Shown: positions 24,412 through 33,410 of the stretch, piece after piece | How the letters are laid out: the number at the start of each line of letters is the position of its first letter | Position numbering within the stretch: position 1 is the first letter of the stretch | Source of the DNA: an uncultured Desulfobacteraceae bacterium | GTDB lineage: Bacteria > Desulfobacterota > Desulfobacteria > Desulfobacterales > Desulfobacteraceae | Length of the DNA: 46,211 nucleotides | Direction: 5' to 3' | NCBI GenBank assembly: GCA_913041495.1 | Contig: CAJWHT010000020.1 | Span: forward strand, 1 to 46,211 | Made by a program: the position numbers and the translations under genes | The notes under the pieces: generated by a model | Seen by the model: the letters and a program-made list of their open reading frames with translations, nothing else | Told to the model about the DNA's origin: nothing | Databases searched by the model: none

Positions 24412-26115
24412 ATGAAAAAACTTTTAACAGCAGCTTTGGGGCTGTGCCTGATGGCCGCACCGGCCTTCGCAGGCATGGACGCCGCCAAGAAATGGGTTGA
24501 CGGGGAATTCCAACCGTCCACCCTTTCCAAGGCAGATCAGCTCAAAGAAATGGAATGGTTCATGAAAGCTGCCGAACCGTTCAAAGGCATGGAAATCAAA
24601 GTGGTTTCCGAAACCATCCCCACCCATGAGTATGAATCCAAAGTCCTGACCAAGGCCTTCGAGGAAATCACCGGCATCAAGGTGACCCACGACCTGATCC
24701 AGGAAGGTGACGTCATTGAAAAACTCCAGGTGCAGATGCAGTCCGGTAAAAACGTGTTTGACGCCTATGTCAACGACTCCGACCTCATCGGTACCCATTT
24801 CCGTTACGGCCACGCCGTCAACCTCACCGACTGGATGGCCGGCGAAGGCAAAGACGTGACCCTGCCGACCCTGGACATTGACGACTTCATGGGCAAATCC
24901 TTTACCACCGGTCCTGACGGAAAACTCTACCAGCTCCCGGACCAGCAGTTTGCCAACCTCTACTGGTTCAGATACGACTGGTTCCAAAGAGATGACTTCA
25001 AGAAAAAGTTCAAAGAACTTTACGGCTATGAGCTTGGCGTTCCCGTAAACTGGTCCGCCTATGAAGACATTGCCGATTTCTTCGGCAACCATGTCAAGGA
25101 AATTGATGGCAAAGCCGTATACGGCCACATGGATTACGGTAAAAAAGCACCGGATCTTGGCTGGCGGTTCACCGATGCCTGGCTCTCCATGGCCGGTTGC
25201 GGCGACAAGGGTCTTCCCAACGGCAAGCCCGTTGACGAATGGGGTATCCGTGTAAATGAAAAAAACCAGCCCGTGGGTTCTTCTGTTGAACGTGGCGGCG
25301 CCACCAACTCTCCGGCAGCCAAATATGCCCTGAGAAAGTACATGGAATGGCTGAGAAAGTATGCCCCTCCGGGCGCCCTTGGCATGGACTTCTACCAGAG
25401 CCTTCCCGCACTTGCCAAAGGCAATGTGGCACAGCAGATCTTCTGGTACACCGCCTTCACCGCCGATATGGTTAAAGAAGGCACCCCGGTTGTCAACGAC
25501 GACGGCACCCCCAAATGGCGCATGGCCCCCTCTCCCCACGGTCCTTACTGGGAAGAAGGCATGAAGCTGGGTTACCAGGACTGCGGTTCCTGGACCATGC
25601 TGAAGTCCACCCCGGTTGACAGACGCAAGGCTGCCTGGCTCTATGCCCAGTTCTGCGTTGCCAAAACCGTATCTTTGAAGAAAACCCACGTGGGCCTGAC
25701 CCCGATCCGCGACAGCGACATCCGTCACCAGTCTTTCACCGACCGTGCTCCCAAACTGGGCGGCCTGGTGGAATTCTACAGAAGTCCTGCCCGCGTACAG
25801 TGGACCCCCACCGGCACCAACGTGCCTGATTACCCGAAACTGGCCCAGCTCTGGTGGCAGAACATCGGTGAAGCCGTTTCCGGTGAGGTAACGGTTTCCC
25901 GTGCCATGGACAACCTGGCCAAAGAACAGGACAAGATCCTGGCCCGTATCGAACGTGCCGGCATCCAGGGCGACAAAGGCCCGAAACTGAACAAGAAGGT
26001 TGATCCCGAAGACTGGCTGAAAAAGCCCGGATCTCCCAAGGCCAAACTGGCCAATGAAAAACCCCAGGGTATGACCGTGGATTATGACGAGCTGATCAAG
26101 AAGTGGCAGCAGTAA
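24412..26115 (+). CDS. glpV: Glycerol-type ABC transporter substrate-binding protein GlpV
   Basis: This 567-residue periplasmic binding protein has a clear signal peptide (MKKLLTAALGLCLMAAPAFA). It is longer than most sugar-binding proteins but normal for the GlpV group. Landmarks are VVSETIPTHEYES, the DVIEKLQVQMQSG segment, PDQQFANLYWFRYDWF and LTPIRDSDIRHQSF. Codon use is strongly biased toward GGC, ACC, CTG and AAC, as expected of an abundant protein. The start has a GGGAGGATC ribosome site. A terminator follows at 26150. Confidence 0.88.
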   Translation: MKKLLTAALGLCLMAAPAFAGMDAAKKWVDGEFQPSTLSKADQLKEMEWFMKAAEPFKGMEIKVVSETIPTHEYESKVLTKAFEEITGIKVTHDLIQEGDVIEKLQVQMQSGKNVFDAYVNDSDLIGTHFRYGHAVNLTDWMAGEGKDVTLPTLDIDDFMGKSFTTGPDGKLYQLPDQQFANLYWFRYDWFQRDDFKKKFKELYGYELGVPVNWSAYEDIADFFGNHVKEIDGKAVYGHMDYGKKAPDLGWRFTDAWLSMAGCGDKGLPNGKPVDEWGIRVNEKNQPVGSSVERGGATNSPAAKYALRKYMEWLRKYAPPGALGMDFYQSLPALAKGNVAQQIFWYTAFTADMVKEGTPVVNDDGTPKWRMAPSPHGPYWEEGMKLGYQDCGSWTMLKSTPVDRRKAAWLYAQFCVAKTVSLKKTHVGLTPIRDSDIRHQSFTDRAPKLGGLVEFYRSPARVQWTPTGTNVPDYPKLAQLWWQNIGEAVSGEVTVSRAMDNLAKEQDKILARIERAGIQGDKGPKLNKKVDPEDWLKKPGSPKAKLANEKPQGMTVDYDELIKKWQQ

Positions 26116-26149
26116 TTCCCTGGCGTTTTTTCAAAACTTAGGATAAAGG

Positions 26150-26195
26150 CAAAGGGGTATTTCCGATAGGGGAATACCCCTTTGTTGATTTTTAT
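26150..26195 (+). terminator. Terminator after the transporter operon
   Basis: CAAAGGGGTATT-CC pairs with GG-AATACCCCTTTG (26150-26184), followed by TTGATTTTTATTT. This is a strong stem with a moderate T tract, probably partial read-through into the chemoreceptor gene. Confidence 0.75.
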
Positions 26196-26222
26196 TTCCC
26201 TGATAATTTTAAGGAGCGCCCG

Positions 26223-28220
26223 ATGTTAGATCGTTTCAAACGCAGCCTGAAGTTTAAGTTATTATCCGTTCTCGCTCTTATTCTTGCGCTCTCTTTTACC
26301 ATCATCTCCCTGTCCATCTTCAGCGTCCAGACCTCCATTCTTTCCACCATGGCAAGGCAGGTGAATGACCGGCTTGCCCAGACCGCATCCCAAGCCGGGG
26401 AAAAATTCTTGGCACTGGAAACATCCACTGCCGATTCCCTGAACAGCATGACGGAAAACGCCGTGGCCAACCTGTCCACAAAAACCGCAGCCGCCCTCTC
26501 ACGGGAAGAAGACACCATCAAATCAGGCCTGGAAGGCATGGTGAAGGCCAATGCCGAGGTCATGAGCGGACTGCTCAAAAAAATAACCCTCAACTTCATC
26601 GTTGAAAAGAACTACACCGAACTGAGAAAATACAGCCGTCTGGCCTCGGGGTCGGACGAAGTGATCTACGTGATGTATCTGGAGGCCGACGGCACCCCCA
26701 TGCCCGGCTACCTGGATGACGTGGATGACCGCATTTTTGAATATATGGAAAAACGCCCCACTGAGGATGAATTCCAGGTGGTGCTGGAAGAGTCCAGAAA
26801 AGACAGCCGGGTCCTGGTCCATGAACAAAAAATTGAGTACTTTGGCGAGGCCCAGGGCAGCATTGTGGTCTGCCTGGCCAAGGACAGGGTCAACAACCAG
26901 CTCAAGGCACTGACGGAACGCTTTATTGCCGTTAGGACGGCCAACAGCGAAGAGATTACCAATACACTGGGCACGGAATCCGGAAAGGTGCTTGCCGCCA
27001 TTCAGAACGGCCTTAAGACCGTGGTTGCGGAAAACAGATCCGCCATTGACGACACCGCGGATCTGCTCAAGTCCTCCAGATCCGAAGCCGCCAGAAAAAC
27101 CGCCCGCCTCATACTTTTCACGGGTCTGGCCTGCTGTGCCGGCACCCTCATATTGATCGGCTTTTTTCTCTCCCGCATGTTTATCAAACCCGTCACCCGG
27201 ATCTCCGAAGGCCTGAAAGACATTGCCCAGGGTGAAGGGGACCTTACCAAACGCCTTGAGGTGACAAGTGCGGATGAGGTCGGGGAGCTGGGCACCTGGT
27301 TCAATACCTTTATCACCCGGATCCACGATATCATCACCGATCTTGCCGGCAGTGCCGCACGCCTGGACCGGAGTTCTAAAATCCTGACCGGCCTTTCCGG
27401 AGAGATGACAGAAGCGGCCGGAAATGCCAACCTAAAAACCGTAAGGGTCGGTGAAAAGGCATCCGCCATTGCCGACTCCATGAACACCGTGGCAGGCACC
27501 ATGGAAGACTCCGCTGCCAACATCACCATGGTGGCGGCTTCCGCAGAGGAAATGACCGCCACCATCCAGGAAATATCCGGGAATACCAGCCGGGCCAGAT
27601 CGGTGACGGATGAAGCCGTTGCCAACGTCAACAGCGCCTCCGGCCAGATCCAGGCCCTGGAAACGGCAGCCAGCGAAATCGAAGCGGTGGTGGAAAGCAT
27701 TGCCGATATTTCCGCCCAGGTGAACCTGCTGTCCCTGAACGCCACCATTGAGGCGGCAAGGGCGGGTGAGGCCGGCAAAGGGTTTGCCGTCGTGGCCAAC
27801 GAGATCAAAGAACTTGCCGCACAGACCGAAACCGCCACCAACGACATCAAGGAAAAGGTGTCGGGCATCCAGGCCAGCGCTGCCGGCACCATCGGACAGA
27901 TTAAGTCCATCAGTGATGTGGTGGGAGACGTGGACGGCATCGTTTCCACCATATCCGCAGCAGTGGAGGAGCAATCCGCCACCACCCGGGAGATTGCCGC
28001 AAGCGTGGGCCAGGTTTCCGAAGCCATTGGACGGGTCAACGACATCATCAGCCAGAGCAGTGCGGATATCGCAGAAATCTCAGACGACATCACCCAGCTG
28101 GGAGACACCTCCGAAACCATTTCAGCCAAAAGCACGGGGGTCCAGCAAAGCGCCGGGGAATTGTCTGAATTGGCGCAGCAGCAAACCCGGGTGGTGGGGA
28201 AATTTAAAATTTCATCATAA
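26223..28220 (+). CDS. Methyl-accepting chemotaxis protein
   Basis: This 665-residue protein has a first membrane segment (about 13-35: [20 protein letters not shown]). A periplasmic or helical sensor part (about 36-290) follows, then a second membrane segment (about 297-317: [20 protein letters not shown]) and a HAMP domain (about 318-370: [20 protein letters not shown]). The long signalling domain carries the conserved hairpin tip [20 protein letters not shown]. It lies between the binding protein and the GlpR-type regulator of the glycerol region, on the same strand. I infer that it senses the transported compound, perhaps through GlpV. A good AAGGAGC site precedes the start. Confidence 0.9.
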   Translation: MLDRFKRSLKFKLLSVLALILALSFTIISLSIFSVQTSILSTMARQVNDRLAQTASQAGEKFLALETSTADSLNSMTENAVANLSTKTAAALSREEDTIKSGLEGMVKANAEVMSGLLKKITLNFIVEKNYTELRKYSRLASGSDEVIYVMYLEADGTPMPGYLDDVDDRIFEYMEKRPTEDEFQVVLEESRKDSRVLVHEQKIEYFGEAQGSIVVCLAKDRVNNQLKALTERFIAVRTANSEEITNTLGTESGKVLAAIQNGLKTVVAENRSAIDDTADLLKSSRSEAARKTARLILFTGLACCAGTLILIGFFLSRMFIKPVTRISEGLKDIAQGEGDLTKRLEVTSADEVGELGTWFNTFITRIHDIITDLAGSAARLDRSSKILTGLSGEMTEAAGNANLKTVRVGEKASAIADSMNTVAGTMEDSAANITMVAASAEEMTATIQEISGNTSRARSVTDEAVANVNSASGQIQALETAASEIEAVVESIADISAQVNLLSLNATIEAARAGEAGKGFAVVANEIKELAAQTETATNDIKEKVSGIQASAAGTIGQIKSISDVVGDVDGIVSTISAAVEEQSATTREIAASVGQVSEAIGRVNDIISQSSADIAEISDDITQLGDTSETISAKSTGVQQSAGELSELAQQQTRVVGKFKISS

Positions 28221-28247
28221 TATTAACCAATAATCGGAAATCAATTC

Positions 28248-29024
28248 ATGGCACAGACGTATATACCTGCAGACAGGCAGACACGGATTCGGAAAATCAT
28301 TGAAGAGACAGGCGTGGTCAAAGTGGTTGATCTGAGCCAGAAGTTCAACGTCACGGAACTGACCATCCGCCGGGATCTCGACGTCCTGGAAAAACAAGGC
28401 ATCCTGGACAGAACCCACGGCGGCGCCATCTTGCGCCACCGGATGAAGACCGAACCCCTTTATACGGAAAAAGACCAGGTCCACCGCAGGGAAAAAGAGT
28501 TGATCGGCCTTGCCGTCAACCGGGTGGTGGAGTCCGGGGATACCCTGCTGATCAATACAGGTTCCACCACAAGCCAGGTGCTGCGCCATCTGTCCGGCAA
28601 GCAGCTTAGGGTCATTACCAGCAATGCCAATGCCCTGCTTGAGGTTTCCGATCCCAACATCGAACTGATTCTCACCGGCGGTATATTCAGGCGGGAATCC
28701 AACTCTATGGTGGGGTTCTTTGCCCATTCCGTCCTGGACCAGGTGGCCGGCTCCAAGGCCATCATCGGTGTGGACGGCCTGAGCATCAAGTTCGGTCTTA
28801 CCACCCCTATCCAGCAGGAGGCGGAAGTCACCCGTCTCATGATCGAACGCACCCAGGGACCGGTGGTGGTGGTCACGGACCATAGCAAGATCGGTGTGGT
28901 ATCCAACTTCGTTACCGCCCCCATTAAAAAAATCGATGTGCTGGTCACCGATGCCGGCATCAAACCGGACTTTAAAAAGATGCTGGAGGACCTTGGCATT
29001 AAAGTAATAATTGCCCGGGAGTAA
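28248..29024 (+). CDS. glpR: DeoR-family regulator, GlpR type
   Basis: This 258-residue protein has an N-terminal DeoR helix-turn-helix (about 8-65: VVKVVDLSQKFNVTELTIRR, then LEKQGILDRTHGGA). The C-terminal sugar-phosphate sensor domain (about 80-250) has GDTLLINTGSTT, ITSNANALLEV, LILTGG and VVVTDHSKIG. The glycerol genes upstream make glycerol 3-phosphate the likely effector. Regulatory targets would be the dyad between glpA and glpS and possibly its own operon. The ribosome site is weak, and a terminator follows. Confidence 0.85.
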   Translation: MAQTYIPADRQTRIRKIIEETGVVKVVDLSQKFNVTELTIRRDLDVLEKQGILDRTHGGAILRHRMKTEPLYTEKDQVHRREKELIGLAVNRVVESGDTLLINTGSTTSQVLRHLSGKQLRVITSNANALLEVSDPNIELILTGGIFRRESNSMVGFFAHSVLDQVAGSKAIIGVDGLSIKFGLTTPIQQEAEVTRLMIERTQGPVVVVTDHSKIGVVSNFVTAPIKKIDVLVTDAGIKPDFKKMLEDLGIKVIIARE

Positions 29025-29059
29025 CAAAGGATACCATAAATGGCCAATACCATAAGCAG

Positions 29060-29104
29060 ACACCCCGCTGTGCCCTTGAGAGGTGCAGCGGGGTGTTTTA
29101 TTTT
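29060..29104 (+). terminator. Rho-independent terminator after glpR
   Basis: ACACCCCGCTG (29060-29070) pairs with CAGCGGGGTGT (29086-29096), a perfect 11-bp stem, followed by TTTATTTT. Confidence 0.85.
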
Positions 29105-29113
29105 CCGAGCCCC

Positions 29114-29142
29114 TTGACAATACAACTATATTCATTTTATTT
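29114..29142 (+). promoter_or_regulatory. Promoter of the DUF819-lyase operon
   Basis: TTGACA at 29114-29119 with a 17-base spacer leads to TTATTT at 29137-29142. The -10 is poor by consensus, but this is the only candidate between the terminator and the gene, and it is overlapped by the palindrome at 29138-29157. Confidence 0.5.
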
Positions 29143-29157
29143 CACTATAGTGAAATA
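29138..29157 (+). promoter_or_regulatory. Perfect 20-bp palindromic operator
   Basis: TATTTCACTATAGTGAAATA is self-complementary over all 20 bases and lies on the -10 and start region of the operon promoter. Its size and symmetry suit a TetR-family repressor; a TetR gene lies at the other end of this two-gene operon (31768-32427). No second copy is seen before the tetR gene itself. Confidence 0.65.
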
Positions 29158-29185
29158 TTAGTCATCATCACCCATAGGAGACGCA

Positions 29186-30325
29186 ATGATTCCCGTACTT
29201 GTGTTTTACCTCGTATTCCCGGCGGCCATCATCTGGGCCTGCATCCGCTATCCCGTGCTGGATAAAATCGGGATGATCATCCTCTGCTACGGGGCGGGCC
29301 TGATCCTCGGCAACTCAGGTGTCCTGCCCCCGGGGATTTCCGGTATACAGGAGCAGGTCTGCGAAGCCACCGTGGCCCTTTCCCTGCCCCTGCTGCTCTT
29401 TTCCCTGGATCTGAAACAATGGGTCCATCTGGCGGGCAAAACCATCCTGTCCATGGGGCTTGCCACCCTTTCCATCATTCTGGTCTCCGCCACAGGCCTG
29501 CTATTTCTTTCCGGACCGGACAATTGGAAACTTATGGGGATGGCCGTAGGCGTTTACACAGGCGGCACCCCGAACCTTGCTGCCATCAAAACCGCCCTGG
29601 ATGTGGACCCGGAACTCTTTCTCACCTTCCACACCTATGACATCTTCATCAGCATGCTTTGCGTGGTCTTCTTCATTACCATTGCCCAAAGGGTCTGTCT
29701 TTCTTTTCTACCCCGCTTTACACGGCTTGAATCCGAAGGCACCCTTCAGGACCACGGAGAAGACATTGATCAATACAAAGGGATGATGACACCGGCCAGC
29801 CTGAAAGCCTTTGGTGCGGCCCTGCTGCTTTCCGGCCTCATCGTGGGGGGATCACTGGGCATCAGCAGTTTTCTTCCCAAAAGCCAGGCCACGGCAGCCA
29901 CCATCCTGTCCATCACCACCTTGGGCATCGCAGGTTCTTTTGTCCCCCGCATCCGACAGATACCCAAAAGCTTTCAGTTGGGTATGTACCTGATCATGAT
30001 ATTCTGCCTGACCGTAAGTTCCATGTCCTCCCTGGAACGGCTGGTAAACCTGAATCTGCCCCTTTTAGGCTATGTGACCCTTTGCGTTTTCGGCTCCCTT
30101 AGCCTCCACGCCCTGTTATGCCGGATGTTCAGGATTGATACGGATACCTTTATTATCACATCGGCGTCAGCCATCTGCTCACCGCCCTTTGTTCCGGTGG
30201 TGGCGGCCGCCCTGAAAAACAAGACCATCATCATCTCCGGACTGACCACGGGTATCATCGGATACGCCATCGGCAACTACCTGGGAATCTCCATGGCCTA
30301 CATCGTTCACACATTTATCCAATGA
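29186..30325 (+). CDS. DUF819-family membrane protein (YjcL-like putative transporter)
   Basis: This 379-residue protein has about ten hydrophobic segments and the DUF819 landmarks: GIQEQVCEATVALSLPLLLF, GVYTGGTPNLAAIKTAL with its conserved GGxPN, ITSASAICSPPFVPVVAAA and GLTTGIIGYAIGNYLG. Members are inner-membrane proteins of unknown substrate with two inverted halves, related in fold to cation/carboxylate symporters. The start has a CATAGGAGACGC site. The stop overlaps the reading frame of the PLP lyase gene, so transport of that enzyme's substrate or product is the natural guess. Confidence 0.82.
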   Translation: MIPVLVFYLVFPAAIIWACIRYPVLDKIGMIILCYGAGLILGNSGVLPPGISGIQEQVCEATVALSLPLLLFSLDLKQWVHLAGKTILSMGLATLSIILVSATGLLFLSGPDNWKLMGMAVGVYTGGTPNLAAIKTALDVDPELFLTFHTYDIFISMLCVVFFITIAQRVCLSFLPRFTRLESEGTLQDHGEDIDQYKGMMTPASLKAFGAALLLSGLIVGGSLGISSFLPKSQATAATILSITTLGIAGSFVPRIRQIPKSFQLGMYLIMIFCLTVSSMSSLERLVNLNLPLLGYVTLCVFGSLSLHALLCRMFRIDTDTFIITSASAICSPPFVPVVAAALKNKTIIISGLTTGIIGYAIGNYLGISMAYIVHTFIQ

Positions 30326-30333
30326 GGCAATTC

Positions 30334-31746
30334 ATGACATCCATACCTGACACCGGCCGGGACTATGAATCGGTTCTGGACGAGTTAAAAACATTCAGCC
30401 ACGATGACCCGGATTACAAATCCGGGCGGACCTGGAGCCTGGTCTACTATCTGGATGAGGCGCATACGGACTTTCTGAACCGGGCAAGCGGGCTGTATGC
30501 CTCGGCCAACGGACTGAATCCCATGGCATTTAAAAGCCTGAAACGCCTTGAAACAGAAGTGGTCAGGATGACCGCAGACCTGCTCCACGGAGATGACGGG
30601 GCCTGCGGTATCGTCACCTCCGGGGGAACGGAAAGCTGCCTTCTGGCGGTGAAGACCTACCGGGATATGGCGGCAAAGCAAAAAAAAATACGGCGGCCGG
30701 AAATGATCCTTCCTGAATCCGCCCATGTGGCCTGGGACAAGGGGGCACAATACTTTAATGTCAAGCCGGTGCGCATCCCCCTGGATGACGGGTTCCGGGT
30801 GGATGCGGAAAAAGTGAGGCGCGCCGTAACCCGGAATACGGTAATGATCCTGGGATCGGCCCCGGGATATCCACACGGTGTTGTGGATCCCATAGAGGAA
30901 CTGGGTGAAATCGCCAGGGCCAAAAACATCCCCCTTCATGTGGATGCCTGTGTGGGCGGATACCTTCTGCCCTTTGTGGAAGCCCTGGGCCATCCGGTGC
31001 CGCCCTTTGATTTCCGGGTGCCGGGGGTCACAAGTATTTCCGCGGATACCCATAAGTACGGATACAGTGCCAAAGGGGCCTCCACCATCCTCTACCGCAA
31101 TATGGATATCATGGAACACCAGATCTTTGTCTCAACGGAATGGCCCGGGGGGGTATTTGCCTCCCCCGGACTTCTGGGCACCCGGCCCGGCGGCGGTGTG
31201 GCTGCGGCCTGGGCCGCCATGCAGGCCATGGGCCGCGAAGGCTACCTCAGCCGTGCCCGGGAAATCATGGATACCACACAAAAGCTGATGGACGGTATCA
31301 ATGCCATTGAGGGGCTTAAGATTCTGGGTTCACCGGAGATGAGCCTTTTTGCCTACAGGTCCACGGAGAAGAAGTTAGGGATATACGCCGTCGGGGACCG
31401 GATGGAAAAACGGGGCTGGCATATCGACCGTCAACAGAAACCCGAATGCCTCCATGCCATGGTGACGCCCCGCCACCGGGATATCGCAGAAACCTACCTG
31501 AAGGATCTTGCCGAAAGTGTGGCCGAAGTCAGGGCAAACCCAAAGCTATCCGTGCAGGGCGGTGCCGCAACTTACGGTATGGTGTCCAAGGTGCCTTTCA
31601 GAAAAATGGTGAAAAAAAACGTTCTTGAAATGATGCGGCAGATGTACGGCCCGGACGGTCAGGCGCTGAACCTCGCTGAGGAGAATGCAGGCAAAGGGGG
31701 CATCGCTGACCGGCTCGGCCGTCTTTTTCTAAGGCTTAGATCCTGA
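30334..31746 (+). CDS. Sphingosine-1-phosphate-lyase-like PLP-dependent enzyme
   Basis: From ATG at 30334, preceded by GAGG six bases away, the protein has 470 residues. An ATG at 30322 that overlaps the DUF819 stop would add four. It is a fold-type I, group II decarboxylase-family protein. GIVTSGGTESCLLAVKTYRD binds the phosphate of PLP, HVDACVGGYLLPF supplies the aspartate, and SADTHKYGYSAKGAS holds the PLP lysine. The last motif is that of sphingosine-1-phosphate lyases rather than glutamate decarboxylases. Those enzymes split a phosphorylated long-chain base into an aldehyde and phosphoethanolamine. There is no N-terminal membrane anchor, as in other bacterial homologues. The true substrate is open. 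Confidence 0.82.
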   Translation: MTSIPDTGRDYESVLDELKTFSHDDPDYKSGRTWSLVYYLDEAHTDFLNRASGLYASANGLNPMAFKSLKRLETEVVRMTADLLHGDDGACGIVTSGGTESCLLAVKTYRDMAAKQKKIRRPEMILPESAHVAWDKGAQYFNVKPVRIPLDDGFRVDAEKVRRAVTRNTVMILGSAPGYPHGVVDPIEELGEIARAKNIPLHVDACVGGYLLPFVEALGHPVPPFDFRVPGVTSISADTHKYGYSAKGASTILYRNMDIMEHQIFVSTEWPGGVFASPGLLGTRPGGGVAAAWAAMQAMGREGYLSRAREIMDTTQKLMDGINAIEGLKILGSPEMSLFAYRSTEKKLGIYAVGDRMEKRGWHIDRQQKPECLHAMVTPRHRDIAETYLKDLAESVAEVRANPKLSVQGGAATYGMVSKVPFRKMVKKNVLEMMRQMYGPDGQALNLAEENAGKGGIADRLGRLFLRLRS

Positions 31747-31767
31747 CAACAAACAATTTTCGAGATG

Positions 31768-32427
31768 TCAGGTCAGGGATTTGGCAGTCATATCCAGAAA
31801 GGTGTTGAAAAGATTTTCATAAGAGGTGCCGTAGGTATCGCTGAACCCTTCGCGCCGCATGAGTATGATCTGGATCACCCCGAACACCTGGCCCCAGAGA
31901 ATCAGCATGAGTTGTTCCGGTGTCAGGTCGGTGCGGATCTGCCCGTCCTCCATAGCCCTTGCCAGGCACCGGGTCATGAGATCGGCCAGGGCATCTGTTT
32001 TTTCCTGGCATTTTCTTTTATAGGTGTCCGGTTCTGCCCGCTCCCCGTCCGGTGAGTCCTGCCGGTAAACACAGGTGCTGGCTTCATAGACCATGATCAA
32101 TTTGAGGTAGTCCGGATGGGCCAGGGAAAAATCATAAAATGCCCTGCCCAATTTTTTGAGATCCAGGGGCGCGTTGCCCGAAATACCGGAAGCCGTTTCA
32201 ATTTCGGTGTACAGCAAAGAGAGTCCCCGCAGGACGACCGCAAGGAAGATATCTTCCTTATCTTTAAAGTACAGATAGATGGACCGCTTGTTATAGCCGG
32301 AAGCGTCTGCGATTTCGATGATGGTGGTGGCGTCGTACCCTTTTTTGAAAAAGACGGGTTCAGCCATGTCAATGATACGGTTTTCCCGCTGCTGCCGTTC
32401 CCAGGCTTTTCGGTCTTCGCTTGTCAT
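31768..32427 (-). CDS. TetR/AcrR-family transcriptional regulator
   Basis: This 219-residue protein has an N-terminal TetR helix-turn-helix (about 15-62: IIDMAEPVFFKKGYDATTII, then SGYNKRSIYLYFKDKEDIF). A helical ligand-binding domain follows, with a C-terminal part typical of AcrR relatives (LTPEQLMLILWGQVFGVIQI). It is convergent with the PLP lyase gene, whose operon carries a 20-bp palindromic operator, and is its best candidate regulator. Confidence 0.88.
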   Translation of the reverse strand: MTSEDRKAWERQQRENRIIDMAEPVFFKKGYDATTIIEIADASGYNKRSIYLYFKDKEDIFLAVVLRGLSLLYTEIETASGISGNAPLDLKKLGRAFYDFSLAHPDYLKLIMVYEASTCVYRQDSPDGERAEPDTYKRKCQEKTDALADLMTRCLARAMEDGQIRTDLTPEQLMLILWGQVFGVIQIILMRREGFSDTYGTSYENLFNTFLDMTAKSLT

Positions 32428-32482
32428 TGAATTTCCGTATTATCCTAATTCATTGCTATCCGGTTCTGTATTATCCGGCTCT

Positions 32483-33010
32483 CTATTTTTCAAGCGCAGC
32501 CGACAGCCGGTCTGACAGTTCCGGATTGCGGCCGGAAGGCAGTGCAGCGAGAAGGGAAGAAAATAGCTCCCGGACAACGGCGGTTTTAGGCTCCGGCGAC
32601 AGCAGGTGCACCTCTATGGTTTTCAGGTCGAAGACCACGGATTCCAGGGCGGTGAAGTGATCGGCCCCGCCTGTTATTGCGGATCTGGTCTCATCCAGCA
32701 GGGTATTGATCAACTCCCTGTCCGGGTCCGTGATCACCCGCTCTTTGCTGAGACGTTGTTTTGCCCCGCCGGCAGGGGCAATCCCCAGTTCTTTTTGTCC
32801 CATGGCAGTGATTCCGATGCCGCCGGAAAGGGTTTTCAGCTCTGCATGTCCGCCCATGAACAGGGTTTCTGCCATCTTTGCGGCCTCATCCCGGCCCACA
32901 CCCAATGCATCACCCACCTCGTACATTGACACCTGGGTGTCCGGGTCACCGTTCGCCATGGTGTTCAACTGCGCCAGATATGCCGTCAACTCCGGGGAAT
33001 CTAAACTCAA
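32483..33010 (-). CDS. Hypothetical protein with winged-helix-like N-terminus
   Basis: I choose the TTG at 33010 because GGAGGT stands five bases before it; this gives 175 residues beginning SLDSPELTAYLAQL. The frame is open up to 33061, but that part overlaps a terminator hairpin. Residues about 25-75 (VSMYEVGDALGVGRDEAAKM, then GHAELKTLSGGIGITAMGQKEL) resemble a winged helix of the MarR/ArsR sort. The C-terminal half is helical and unrecognised. It may form a unit with tetR, 55 bases downstream on the same strand. Confidence 0.6.
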   Translation of the reverse strand: MSLDSPELTAYLAQLNTMANGDPDTQVSMYEVGDALGVGRDEAAKMAETLFMGGHAELKTLSGGIGITAMGQKELGIAPAGGAKQRLSKERVITDPDRELINTLLDETRSAITGGADHFTALESVVFDLKTIEVHLLSPEPKTAVVRELFSSLLAALPSGRNPELSDRLSAALEK

Positions 33011-33041
33011 AGGGACCTCCACATTGTAAGAATATAAAATA

Positions 33042-33071
33042 CCCCCTGCAGGCACAGGCACCCGCAGGGGG
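33042..33071 (-). terminator. Terminator between the small Cys protein and the next gene
   Basis: On the minus strand CCCCCTGC and GCAGGGGG form a perfect 8-bp stem around 14 bases, followed by TATTTTATATTC. It would end the transcript of the 52-residue gene. Confidence 0.6.
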
Positions 33072-33093
33072 AAAACGGTTCAAGTCAGAGGGA

Positions 33094-33252
33094 TCAGGAA
33101 GACATGCAGCCGTCTTCTTTGGTTACCTTGGTGTAACATTCATTGCGCTCTTTCTCGTTTTTGGCCGTGTTGTCACACTCAGTCATCTTTTCAACCACTT
33201 TTTTCTGATCGTCGGCATCGCAATAGTCTTTTTTATCTTTGGAATCAGTCAT
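33094..33252 (-). CDS. Small 52-residue four-cysteine protein
   Basis: ATG at 33252 follows a strong AAAGGAGGAAACGC site and the frame runs to TGA at 33094-33096, giving 52 residues, rich in Lys, Asp and Glu. It starts MTDSKDKKDYCDADD. Four cysteines stand at positions 11, 26, 39 and 49. There is no signal peptide or membrane segment. I do not recognise the family; a small helical, metal- or disulphide-containing cytosolic protein is possible. Good translation signals and its own terminator make it a real gene. Confidence 0.7.
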   Translation of the reverse strand: MTDSKDKKDYCDADDQKKVVEKMTECDNTAKNEKERNECYTKVTKEDGCMSS

Positions 33253-33292
33253 GCGTTTCCTCCTTTTAATAATTTGCCAAAGTTCCTGATCC

Positions 33293-33318
33293 GCGGCCCG
33301 ATGTCTTGTTTGGGCCGC
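33293..33318 (-). other. GC-rich hairpin downstream of the PGPGW gene
   Basis: GCGGCCC (33293-33299) and GGGCCGC (33312-33318) form a perfect 7-bp stem. No T tract follows on the minus strand, so it may only mark the end of the message. Confidence 0.35.
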
Positions 33319-33410
33319 ATTCCGTACATTTCAGGTAAGCCTCACGGTATTAAACATAAGCTAAAACGGTAAATGTGAATGTCAACTGTTTCCAAAGATC
33401 CAAGACCGCG

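Noticed and set aside
28248-29024. Regulator of deoxyribose or fructose use
   Set aside because: It belongs to the DeoR family, but every metabolic neighbour on its side concerns glycerol, so GlpR is the simpler reading.
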